Positions 1 through 9,616 of a DNA stretch of 64,000 bases are shown piece after piece (within the stretch, counting starts at the first letter, position 1; every line of letters starts with the position of its first letter). Position numbers and translations under genes: made by a program. Under the pieces are notes generated by a model that saw nothing but the letters and a program-made list of their open reading frames with translations, was not told where the DNA came from and ran no database searches. The DNA is from Climacium dendroides (taxonomy: Eukaryota; Streptophyta; Bryopsida; Hypnales; Climaciaceae). The stretch is from NCBI GenBank assembly GCA_950106755.1, contig CATNNA010000048.1, forward strand, positions 1 to 64,000, written 5' to 3'.

Positions 1-323
1 TGAAAACAATAAAAAGGGGAGATTAGGAGGGGTTCAGGGCATCCAGAAAGCTCTCGACGTGACATTATTTGAGGGTGACTTGGGTGCAGTTTAGGGGTAC
101 AGAGTTAGTAGAAGGGGTTGAACAAGCACTATTTTGGGTTTTAGATTGGGAAATCTCTCGATACAAATTGGGGTAACTTTCCAACGGTGTAAAGCATGCC
201 TTCTAATTCCTCAAATGCTAAAAGTTTAGGGGGTTTAGGGCTCGCAGGGTTCACTGTAGCAAGCAACTTGGGGTTCACGGACCCATTTATTTGGGATTTA
301 GTAAAAGATAAAGAAGACGCAAG
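1..323. other. Non-coding spacer, unit left end
   Basis: No convincing reading frame. It has scattered GTTTAGGG words (for example near 227-241). Its order of words (GTTTAGGG, AGCAAGCAACTTGGGGTT, TTAGTAAAA) loosely resembles 4618-4683, so it may be an old diverged copy of that segment. Confidence 0.5.
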
Positions 324-717
324 TGTTACACCGACATGATTACACCAGCATTACACCACAGCAGCATTACACTGGTGTTATACCACCAGCGTTACACCAA
401 CAGGGTTACACTACAACAACGTTACACCACACGAGTGTTACACCACAACAGCATTACACTAGTGTTACATCAACGTTGCACGACAGTAGCATTACACTAG
501 TGTTACACCACCAACGTTACACCACACGAGTGTTACACCACAGCAACATTACATCACGCAAGTATTACAGCAGCGTTACACCAACATTACACCTGGGTTA
601 TACCGACATTACACCCAGGTTACACCGGCGTTACACCGACGTTACGCTAGCATTTCATTGTGTTCCACCCGGATTACACCAATATTATACCATCATTACA
701 CCCGCGGTACACTAGTG
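324..717 (+). repeat. TTACACC minisatellite array 1 (copy A)
   Basis: About 30 TTACACC-like words are spaced 11, 14 or 16 bp apart: an 11-nt monomer with 3- or 5-nt insertions such as ACC and ACACG. The array ends in CGGTACACTAGTG. The 130-residue frame across it exists only because the motif has no stops, and it begins with GTG, so I do not call a gene. CTAGCATTTCATTG at 647-660 is shared with array 2. Confidence 0.9.
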
Positions 718-1885
718 TCGTACACGCAATTAGCCGTAAGTATCCTTACAACGACAAATGGTTGCAAGATGACACGAATTATCGTTCCAGGGAACTTCTA
801 GTAAGATATCAATTGAATTAGAAGCATCCGGATTGGGACTACTCACTTAATCCCCCTACTTTCCTACTTTATTCCGGAAACTTAGTACATTCCGGATTCT
901 GTTCCGGATCCGGATGCCTCCGGATCTTAGTTCCGTCTCTCTTCCGTCACTGGTTTTTGTTGCCTCTGTTTTACCCTCAGAGGGTCCGCCCTTGATCTAG
1001 AAAGGGGTGGGGACTCACCACTTGTACAATTATCTTCTCTATACTCTAAATCTACTAAACAACACACCCAAGACAACACCGCTGTAGGAGGAGGGAGGAG
1101 TATTCTTTCACAGTTTCCGGATTGGCCGATCCGGAATCAGGTCACACAAAGAAATTCTCACACCTCTCTTTACTACAACGACGGATCCGAACTCATAGAC
1201 CCAGAGGAATAGAGTCTCAAGGGGAAGACAATGTACCAAGGGGGAGGTTGGTAGACTTTCCGGAGTAGCGGGAGTTCCTTTCCTTTGGCGGTTGCTTATC
1301 TCCGCACAAAACCCTCTTGGTTCTGGACTCGCAGGGCCCTCCACCTTCTTACCCGGATTGCCGTTCCGGCAATTTAAAAGCACGTCACACTTACACTCCC
1401 TTACTAAGCCCGCATCCCTCCCACTCAGCTCCATACCAAGAGATCCGTAGCCCAAGATCCGGATTCCTCCTCTCCCTCCCTTCTCTTTCTCCAGTACAAG
1501 GTTACACACACATGCATACACTCAGCCAAAAGACCCTGTCTAAGCAAAAGTGCAGCTAGAGGTATCCTGGCTGACTTAGATTAAGAAAAGAAAATTGTAA
1601 TATATACGTGAAAGCACTAAAACGGAATGGAGTAGGATGGAATGACAGACAACTAACTTGCCTGCCTTTAAAATACTAACACAAAAACCCAAAGTCAACT
1701 CCTAAAAGCCTGAAAAGGAAACCTGGAAATCTAGACAACCAATCACTGAAAACCCCGGGATATCCGGAAAGATTACTAACTACCGTCCGAGATTGCCGGA
1801 TTTCTTGACTATCCGCCTAAGATTCCGGAAACCGGGTCCATGCTCGGAAATCCGATCCGGATTCTATACTTCTTCTCCTACGAAT
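718..1885. other. 3' flank of the broken gene; no recognised gene
   Basis: Rich in TCCGGA, as is the gene itself. A minus-strand frame of 137 codons lies at 1,108-1,521, but it starts with GTG, matches no family I know and lies in the expected 3' untranslated region, so I leave it uncalled. A 7-bp-stem hairpin (ATTGCCG/CGGCAAT) lies near 1,358-1,374. No polyadenylation signal stands out. Confidence 0.45.
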
Positions 1886-3835
1886 CTAATGTTTTGGCTT
1901 CCGTCCTTTCCTCGAACGGCTCCCCGCTTGGCTGGTAGGCGTCCCCTTCGTATTCTTTGCTGGTGTGGTTTTTACTATGGCCCGAGTCTGGATATGGCGC
2001 GTTGCTGGAGACGGATTGCTGTCGTCTTCGGTTCCGAAAGTGGAGTGGGCACTCTCTTCCTCAAAATCTTCGATGACTTGAACTTCCTTCTCCTTCTCTG
2101 GCGTTGTATCCTCCAATGTTGCGGGTTCGCTTCTTTTTTCCGGCGTGGTCTCTTGCATGTGCACAAATCCTTTCGGATTAGTCCGAGCCGGATTGGTCAT
2201 TCCATCGATCCGGTTGATGAGGTCTCCCCTGACTTGATGTCCCAGAACCTTGAATGATCCGGTCATCAAGTTCGGCATTGTTTGCGACTTGGGGACTTCC
2301 GGGGTTGAGAATTTCGGTGGTACCGGAACCGATTTCACGCTGGACTCAGGTTCCAGTTCCGAAGCTGGCCTCAAATTCAACTCTGTCATCCGCATTTTGC
2401 TGGCGGAAGGCTCGGTTGGTGTAAGTACCCCCCTCAATCCCTCCATCCGGGTTGCACGATCCGCCACTGGTTTCCTTGGGGTACCTGAGACAAAAGGAAG
2501 TTCCGGAAAGGTGGAGAAATCCATTGCATGGTTTGGGTCGATGGCCGCCAATAGCTGCTGGATCTCCTTCAAAACTCGCTCTATCCTTGCAGTGAAGTCT
2601 ACGAGGATGGTTACTACCTTGGTTCCGGTAATGTGGCCTTCCGATATCATCTTCGAGTCAAACAAGGCAGCTTTTGTGATGATGTTGGCTTTGATGTTGA
2701 TTGCTCCGGATAGATTCTTGACCAGAGCAAGAGCTTCTTTCTCTTTTTCTTTTGCAGCTGCCATTTCCCCTTCCGCCCAATTCACTCGGGCCTGGAGTTG
2801 GTTCTGTTCCACCTCCAACTCCTAGATCCGCTCCTCCCTCTTCGTCAGATCTTCCAGCTTGGGCAATCGCTTGACAGCTTCCACGATTTGATCTGGCTCC
2901 ACCTTCAAAACTTCCGCGGTATCTATCACCAAATCCGCCAGACTATCGTGGAGTACCTTGGCTTCACGTATCCACTCGAGCCCCACATTGAAAAATGCGG
3001 ATTCCATTTCCACTTCAGGTCCTCTACTGGACTCCCCCCTCTCCATCGCTTGTGGCTTGGATCGTGACCCCGGATCGGTTGACTTCCTCTTTTTGGTCTT
3101 CAGATCGGTCAAACGTTCCTCGGGAAGTTCCTCCAGATCAGACTCGACCGGATCTTCCGCCTCCTCCCCGGAAAGTCCGTATGACAGGATCGCCTTTCCG
3201 GTGTCATACTAGATTACTTCCGCTACACTCAAAAGTTCCTGTTGATGGTACAGATGAAACAAGTAGGTGCTAACTGGACTCACCTTTGCTCGGGTCACGT
3301 GATCTGCTAACTTAGCCACGATTCCGGCTATGACTCTACCCTAGTGCACCACCCGGTTCTCCATAGCTCCGAAAATAGTATTGGCCACCGTAATGGTAAC
3401 CTGTGTTGGCTTTTCCGGATACAAGATCGGAATCAGAAACTCTAGGATCCGCCTATGTCTCTCGTCCTTGCATTCGCTGATAGCGAATCCGTCCTTAGGG
3501 TTTGCAGACCCAGTGAACTTTCCAGCTACAAAACGGTCCATCCTCAATGCTAACCTGTTCCCACTCTTCCGGAACTGATAGACGTCCGTCCAGATGTCCT
3601 CGGTCCACGCAATTGGCTGCCCTCTCAAAGTGAGCTCATACTGATTCGGAACACCGTGAAGTAGCTCTTGAATCATCTCTTCACTCTTAAGGTTCCATGG
3701 TCGGTGTAGTAGACTGACACATCCTAACTTAGTTAAGTCCTCCTCTAACTGCTTGTGTAGTTCTGGGCTATCCGGAATGGCCAGAGAGATAACCCGGGCA
3801 GATACCGCTACCTTCCGTATTGGTCCGGATGCCAT
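1886..3835 (-). pseudogene. Broken repeat-associated protein gene, three in-frame TAG stops (copy A)
   Basis: One uninterrupted frame of 650 codons runs from ATG at 3,835 to TAG at 1,886-1,888. It is broken only by TAG at codons 165 (3,341-3,343), 209 (3,209-3,211) and 338 (2,822-2,824). There is no frameshift. The later segments have no ATG near their 5' ends, so reinitiation is unlikely. Residues 1-208 look globular, with motifs such as LLHRPWNL, WTEDIWTDVYQF, FLIPILYPEKP and TYLFHLYHQQELL. Residues about 215-290 are charged and acidic, with a KTKKRK cluster. A coiled coil rich in E, K, Q and A follows (about 325-420). The C terminus is low-complexity and basic (GSRSRKGRKPKH). No protease, reverse transcriptase, integrase or transposase motif is visible. 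From memory it resembles transposon-associated hypothetical proteins of seedless plants and gymnosperms. Function unknown. Confidence 0.75.
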
Positions 3836-4267
3836 AAGATCTAAGTGAGAACGAGAGAAAAGTAATTCTACTTCAGTCGCTAACTCACCACTCTTTCTCT
3901 CAACTACTCACACAAACAGTCTCAAGAACACAGAACAGGAAAGTGAAGAGGAAAACCCTAGAAAGACAGCTTAAATACTAAACCGTCTCTTTATGGGTTT
4001 AAGGACAACGGCTACATGTTTGTTGTATTAACGGTATCCTACTTTCGTAGCTACGAGACCTATACGGTAGGTTCTTGTGTTCCAGGTGAGTCCGAATTCC
4101 GGATCCGGATAAGTTCCGGTTACGGGTTGTGCCGAAACGCTTATTTCCTAATTCAAGCTATCTGGTCCAAAAATCACGCTCTAACTATAAATTTTTTGAT
4201 TTTTTTTCTATTCTTCGCACCTACTTCTTGTATTATTGATCCGTTTCCGAATTCCGGATTCCCACAA
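3836..4267 (-). promoter_or_regulatory. Putative leader and promoter of the broken gene (copy A)
   Basis: Read on the minus strand, a TATA-like TATTTAAG lies at 3,970-3,977. A telo-box-like TAGGGTTTT follows at 3,952-3,960, then a pyrimidine-rich leader, then CTTATGGCA around the start codon. TATA-like box to ATG is about 135 bp, plausible for a plant gene. Equivalent TATA-like boxes lie at 14,486-14,493, 25,002-25,009, 35,741-35,748 (plus strand), 46,257-46,264 (plus strand) and 55,730-55,737. This is inferred from motif shape only. Confidence 0.3.
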
Positions 4268-4610
4268 CTAGCATTTCATTGTATTACACCTGAGTTACAC
4301 CGGTATTACACCAGCATTACACCCGAGTTACATCGGCGTTACACCAGCATTACACTGACATTACACCCAGGTTACACTAGCATTTCATTGGGTTACATCT
4401 GGGTTACACCGACATTACACCTGGGTTATACCGGCATTACACCTGGGTTACACCGACATTACACCTGGGTTATACCGGCATTACACCTGGGTTACACCGG
4501 CATTACACCTGGGTTACACCGGCATTACACTTGGGTTACACCGACATTACACCTGGGTTACACCGGCATTACACCGAAGTCACACCGGCATTACATCCAG
4601 GTCACACCGT
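4268..4610 (+). repeat. TTACACC minisatellite array 2 (copy A)
   Basis: A more regular array than array 1. Two 11-nt words, GGGTTACACCG and ACATTACACCT, alternate to give a 22-bp period. CTAGCATTTCATTG opens the array at 4,268 and recurs at 4,377. The 200-residue frame that starts at 4,016 and runs through the array is a product of the stop-free repeat and is not called. Confidence 0.92.
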
Positions 4611-5256
4611 CGGTTTAGGCACAGGGGTTTAGGGACAGCCAACAACTCGGGGTTTAGGCCTCATTTCTTTAGGTTTTAGTAAAACATGAAGGAAACACGG
4701 AGAAAAGAAGCACCAACATACCGCTAGTACACCTTCTTCAGGTTTAGAGCCTACACCGTGAGATCTCCCGAAAGAAACCAAAAAAAGGAAGCACCGACAT
4801 ACCGCTATACCTTCTTCGGGTTCAGAAACTACACCATGAGATCTCCTGAAAGAAACAAAAAAAAAAGATCAATAAGAAGCACAGTGATAGAGTTCACTGT
4901 TTGATCTCTCCAAAAGGAGTAGTTACAAGCACAGTCCCGTCATCTAGGGATCACTTGATTACAATGATCCTAACACAGTAACAAAGGTCATCGTAGGATC
5001 TCCCGAGAAAAAGGGTCACTAGGATATCTCCCAATCGTGTGATTTCACCTCATCTTTCCAATGGTGAAATCAGTGAAGATTAGGCGGTTTAGGTATTTGG
5101 GGTTTAGTGGCAGCTAACATTTTGGGGGGGTTGAGGCCTTAGTCTTTTGGGTTCTACCAAAACATGAAGGAAACACAAAGAAGGGATGCACCGACATACC
5201 GCTACACCTTCTTTGGGTAAGGGCCAATATCGTGAGATCTCCCGAAAGGGGTCTAT
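4611..5256. repeat. Diverged internal duplications with AGATCTCCCGAAAG boxes (copy A)
   Basis: GAAGCACCRACATACCGCT followed by a CTTCTTCGGGTT-like word and then AGATCTCCCGAAAG appears at about 4,707 and 4,789, and again at about 5,186. A longer segment containing AAAACATGAAGGAAACAC occurs at about 4,620-4,705 and 5,095-5,185. These are old tandem and dispersed duplications with no reading frame worth calling. Further GATCTC-type words lie at 4,902 and 5,001. Confidence 0.7.
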
Positions 5257-5452
5257 GATTTGCAAGGCAAGCTAAAGGGCAAAAACTTCACGGCGTAGTG
5301 CACTGTCAACAGATAACTGGGTCTCCTTGCAACATAGCGATTGCTCACTCTGTTGTTTAGAGGCAGGGTTACATGGACGTCCAGACGGACGTCCAGTGTC
5401 TACGTCCGGCGGTTCCCGAATGTCCGCCGACATAGGACGTTCTGACAGTCCA
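5257..5452. other. Spacer with GGACGTCC palindromes
   Basis: Two GGACGTCC palindromes lie about 14 bp apart near 5,374-5,393, followed by more ACGTCC and GGACGT words leading into the G-rich array. No gene seen. Confidence 0.4.
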
Positions 5453-5661
5453 ACGGACGGGGCGAACGGGGAGGCAGACGGGAGGCGGACAGGAGGGCGG
5501 ACGGGGAGCTGGACGGGAGGGTGGACAGGGAAGGCGGACGGGGAGCTGGATGGGAGGGCGGATGGGGAGGGCGGACGGGGAGCTGGACGGGAGGGCGAAC
5601 GGGGAGCTGGACGGGAGGGCAGACGGGGAGGGCGGACGGGGAGGCGGACGGGGTAGACGGG
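5453..5661 (+). repeat. G-rich minisatellite with GGACGGGAGG and GGACGGGGAGCT words (copy A)
   Basis: About 200 bp of degenerate GGACGGGAGGGCGGACGGGG-type repeats, with nearly all runs of G on the plus strand. Runs of three or four G every few bases make G-quadruplex formation likely. The frames crossing it are repeat shadows. Confidence 0.9.
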
Positions 5662-6733
5662 TCGGTGAGGGGTTGTCCAATCGGGGCATCTGGTGGAAAA
5701 TGGGGTAAACTTCCGTGTAGGGATGAAACCATGGGTTTTTTTCCAAATTTTGGAGAATTGCTAAAGTGGCAATATATGACAAAATAATGTTACTAAATTT
5801 TTTAGTATTCATTTATATTTTGGATAGAATTATCTTTTCATCCACATATTTAGATGAGTTACATTTGATGTGCGCAATTTCATCCAATTTTTTTTCTTTC
5901 AAATTCGAGCAATTTGGCATTATCATCCAATTTTTCTTTAAATTTAACCTATAGATTTGGTGCAGTCCATTTTTTTTTAGGCATTTGGGCCTTCAATTGG
6001 CCCAAGAAAACAATGGTTGATGGTTCAAACAAATTCAATCATCCAAATAACCATAGGATGTTGTAACCCCTATATGCCGAAGCCTTATTTTCAAATTTAA
6101 ACTTCCTTTAATTTGCTCTAAATTGAACAAAGAGCCCACATTTTGGTAAGATGTATCAATTTTTTTGGAATTGTAACCATACAAATTCAAACTAGACTTG
6201 TTAAAGATTGCATAGGAAAAGAAAGCACAAGAATATCACTTGTAGAGTGAAAGATTATAACATTTGACAATGATGCTATTAAAATCACAAAAAAAAGTTG
6301 AAGCCTTTTTGGCAAGGCAAATCTAAAATGTTGGGGACCCAAAGAATATGAGGTTAATGGGCCAAACTTGCACTACCCCAATTAATTTACAGCTTTGCAA
6401 AATTTACTCTATAATTCTTTAATATGAATTTCCAATATGAATTTTCCTCCAAGATCTACTGTATTTGAGGCTCATTTCCAAAAGCTCTTAACACAAAAGA
6501 AAAGTCAAGATTGCACAAGGTACCCTTGCATAATATCTCTTTCAGAAAAATCATTGTCCTTTAATTGCAAGATCGGACTTCTGGAGCCAAAAGTAGACTT
6601 CAAAAAGAATTTCCTAAAATTATTACCTCACTAAAATGATGAAAAATAGTTAGGTTTTACTGAACTTCTAAGTTTTGCAAACACCATATTTAATATTTTG
6701 GTACCTCAAGCATTTAGGGGGTAATTACTATTT
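5662..6733. other. AT-rich spacer, no gene seen (copy A)
   Basis: Long A and T runs and no frame above about 65 codons. A 7-bp-stem hairpin TTGGGCC/GGCCCAA sits near 5,986-6,006. It ends with ATTACTATTTTTT immediately before telomere tract 1. Forward copy G starts inside this spacer. Confidence 0.6.
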
Positions 6734-6782
6734 TTTAGGGTTTAGGGTTTAGGGTTTAGGGTTTAGGGTTTAGGGTTTAGGG
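6734..6782 (+). repeat. Telomere-type tract 1, seven perfect TTTAGGG (copy A)
   Basis: Seven uninterrupted TTTAGGG units followed by GGTTACAAGGGTGTTCCC. This is the Arabidopsis-type telomere repeat, here interstitial. The sequence after it resembles the sequence after tract 2. Confidence 0.97.
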
Positions 6783-7073
6783 TTACAAGGGTGTTCCCAA
6801 AAAAATGGCATGTTTTTCTTGGGCTAGGATTTGGGCTACCCCCCCATTATCAATTCTTGCGCTTCCAATGGAGAAATAAAAAGCCCTAATAGTTTCACCG
6901 TTTGTGAGATATAGCAACTTTGACTTTTCGAGGGTGAGTTGACTTTGCTTAGTTTAGGGTATTTTTGAGTTTTGAGTTGACCTACCCCCTTATTTAACGG
7001 TATTGTGAATGCAATGGTGGTGTTGGATGTTTGAAAAAAGTTTAAGGGTTAGGAGTTATAAGCGTTTCAAAAG

Positions 7074-7175
7074 TTTAGGGTTTAGGGTTTAGGGTTAGGG
7101 TTTAGGGTTTAGGGTTTAGGGTTTGGGTTTAGGGTTTAGGGTTAGGGTTTAGGGTTTAGGGTTTAGGGTTTAGGG
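7074..7175 (+). repeat. Telomere-type tract 2, TTTAGGG with variants (copy A)
   Basis: About 14 TTTAGGG-type units, including two TTAGGG and one TTTGGG variant. GGTTACAAGAGTGTCCC follows. From there to about 7,322 the sequence is a diverged duplicate of 6,783-6,932; both contain TTTGTGAGATATAGCAAC. Confidence 0.97.
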
Positions 7176-7560
7176 TTACAAGAGTGTCCCTAGGGGTATG
7201 GCCATTTTTTGGGTTTTTTTTTTTGCACCAACCCCTCCATTAGCAACCCTTGTGAATTCAAAAATGCAAAAAGGAACCCTAATTTTTTCTCCATTTGTGA
7301 GATATAGCAACTTTGACTTTAGGGTCGACAAGTTTGACTTTTCTCTTGCACACACAATTTGAAGAATTTTTTGAAGAGAATTATATTTTCGGGTTGGGCT
7401 TCATAAGAGCTACCCAAAAATATCTTTTACTTCTAAAAATAGTAACTTTGATTTTTAGGTTCCTTAAGGAATAGGGTGCATATAAGAGCTTCATGAAAGG
7501 CATTTTATTTCATTTTTGATTTGATGAATGGATAGGGTTTTATGTAGGGGTGACAACATG
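7176..7560. other. Spacer after telomere tract 2, no gene seen
   Basis: The first 150 bp duplicate the segment after tract 1, with many substitutions. The remainder is AT-rich and leads directly into the 291-bp subrepeat array. Confidence 0.5.
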
Positions 7561-8926
7561 ACGTGGCACTTTTTGATTGGACGCTCCATGTACAAGTTAT
7601 GGACGGATGAAGTTTAAAAATCCAAACTTCATCCGTCATTTGCCGCTACATTTGATGTTCGATTGGGGGGTGCAAGGTATTTTTGGAAATTGCTCAAGGG
7701 CATCTACAAGGTGAAGCTTTTATCTCAATCCAAAAATAGAAAGTTACGAGGGTCAAAACGAGAGGGGGTTCAAATGCACTTTTGCATGGAGAAGGGCAAT
7801 TAAAATCCAAGGGCATCGTCACGTAGGTCTTGTCGAGGGGATACCAGAATGACGTGGCACTCTTCGATTGGACGCTCCATGTACAAGTTATGGATGGATG
7901 AAGTTTAAAAATTCAAACTTCATCCATCATTTAGCACTACGTTTGGCGTCCAATTGGGGAGTGCAAGGTATTTTTGGAAAGTGCTCAAGGGCATCTACAA
8001 GGTGAAGCTTTTACCTCAATCCAAAAATAGAAAGTTACGGGGGTCAAAACGAGAGGGGGTTCAAATGCACTTTTGCATGGAGAAGGGCGATTGAAATCCA
8101 AGGGCATCGTCACGTAGGTCTTGTCGAGGGGATTCCAGAATGATGTGGCACTTTTTGATTGGACGCTCCATGTACAAGTTATGGATGGATGAAGTTTGGA
8201 AATCCAAACTTCATCCATCATCTGCCGCTACATTTGATGTCCGATTGGGAGGTGCAAGGTATTTTTGGAAGTTGCTCAAGGGCATCTACAAGGTGAAGCT
8301 TTTATCTCAATCCAAAAATAGAAAGTTACAAGGGTCAAAACGAGAGGGGGTTCAAATGCACTTTTGCATAGAAAAGGGCGATTAAAATCCAAGGGCATGG
8401 CCACGTAGGTCTTGTCGAGGGGATTCTAGAATGACGTGGCACTCTTCGATTGGACGCTCCATGTACAAGTTATGGACGGATGAAGTTTAAAAATCCAAAT
8501 TTCATCCTTCATTTGGCACTACATTTGGTGTCCGATTGGGGGGTGCAAGGTATTTTTGGAAAGTGCTCAAGGGCATCTACAAGGTGAAGCTTTTACCTCA
8601 ATCCAAAAATAGAAAGTTACGGGGGTCAAAACGAGAGGGGGTTCAAATGCACTTTTGCATGGAGAAGGGCGATTGAAATCCAAGGGCATCGTCACGTAGG
8701 TCTTGTCGAGGGGATTCCAGAATGACGTGGCACTCTTTGATTGCATGCTCCATGCACAAGTTATGGATGGATGAAGTTATGAAATCCAAACTTCATCCAT
8801 CATTTGCCACTACATTTGGCGTTTGATTGGAGAGCGTTAGGTATTTTCGGAAAGTGCTCGAGGGCATTTACAAGGTGGTGCATTAATTTGATGCTAAAAA
8901 TTATAATTTTGTGAGGTCAAAACAAG
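7561..8926 (+). repeat. 291-bp subrepeat array, 4.7 copies with internal hairpin (copy A)
   Basis: Copies start at 7,561, 7,852, 8,143, 8,434 and 8,725, an exact 291-bp spacing. Each starts RYGTGGCACT and has an inverted repeat at its positions 42-77 (7,602-7,637 in the first copy; arms GACGGATGAAGTTT and AAACTTCATCCGTC). The fifth copy decays after about 150 bp and fades out near 8,926. Frames of 78 and 81 codons within it are repeat shadows. Confidence 0.95.
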
Positions 8927-8941
8927 TGTATTACGAATGTG

Positions 8942-9480
8942 TTGTAGTTTAAAGGACCAAGTTAGATAATATTACAAATTTATACGTAAATGTTTGCAAT
9001 CAAGTCCCAACATAAGACCCATATTCTTTAGGTTTATGGAATTCATGACACTATTATTGAACTCAAAGTTTTTTTTGAAATTATAAATGACTATATTTTA
9101 AGTGGGTTGTAGTTTGAAGAACCAAAATAAGAATATGTTACAAATTTGTACGTAAGGGTTTAAAAATAAGTGTACTCATAAGTTCCAAATTCATTAGACT
9201 TGTGGAATTCATGAGAATAATTTTGAAATTCATGTTATATTTAAGATTTTTAAATGAATGTAAGTTAAGAAGGTTGTAATTTAGTGAACCAAATAAGAAA
9301 ATATCACAAATTTCTACTTATGTGTATAGAATGAAGTGTTCCCACAAGTTATTAATTTTCTAATTTTGAGGAATTCATGAGAATAATTTTGAAATTCATG
9401 TTATTTTTTAATTTATAAATGAATGTATGTTAGGTGGGCTGTAATTGAGTGAACCAAATAATCAAATATCACAAATTTCT
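8942..9480 (+). repeat. AT-rich repeats of about 165 bp, 3.2 diverged copies (copy A)
   Basis: Copies begin YTGTARTTTRRWGAACCAA at 8,942, 9,107, 9,274 and 9,439, so periods are 165, 167 and 165 bp. Shared internal words include TGGAATTCATGA and GAAATTCATGTTAT. The last copy is about 40 bp long. Confidence 0.85.
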
Positions 9481-9616
9481 ATAGTAAGCAGGTGCCAATA
9501 TGCGGCGGATATGGTGTAAATCGTTACACCGTTTTACACCATTTCTGACAGGGTGTATCGCCCCCGTGTAAATTTGGGTGAAGTTGAAGATATCCGCGGG
9601 ATTATTGCACCATCTT

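Noticed and set aside
323..715. A 130-codon frame through TTACACC array 1 (and its copies)
   Set aside because: It starts with GTG and follows a stop-free repeat; the product is low-complexity H/Y/T/L sequence set by the DNA motif.
324..717. A CRISPR array from the regularly spaced TTACACC words
   Set aside because: Spacings are 11-16 bp, there are no unique spacers or cas genes, and the context is eukaryotic.
1108..1521. A 137-codon minus-strand frame downstream of the broken gene
   Set aside because: GTG start, no recognisable family, and it lies in the probable 3' untranslated region; the one copy-specific base change alters a residue there without any sign of constraint.
1793..2825. Long plus-strand frames opposite the broken gene (154 and 191 codons)
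   Set aside because: Antisense shadows of the minus-strand coding frame.
718..4267. A complete LTR retrotransposon or DNA transposon
   Set aside because: I see no long terminal repeats, terminal inverted repeats, primer-binding site, polypurine tract, or reverse transcriptase, integrase or transposase motifs.
4016..4618. A 200-codon frame beginning with ATG upstream of TTACACC array 2
   Set aside because: More than half of it translates the 22-bp minisatellite, and the first part overlaps the antisense leader of the broken gene; no homology recognised.
5327..5812. Overlapping frames on both strands of the G-rich array
   Set aside because: Both strands are open only because of the repeat; G/R-rich and P/S-rich products are typical shadows.
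7985..8385. Frames of 78 and 81 codons in the 291-bp subrepeats
   Set aside because: They depend on the repeat, lie on both strands, and differ between subrepeats with stops in the sister copies.
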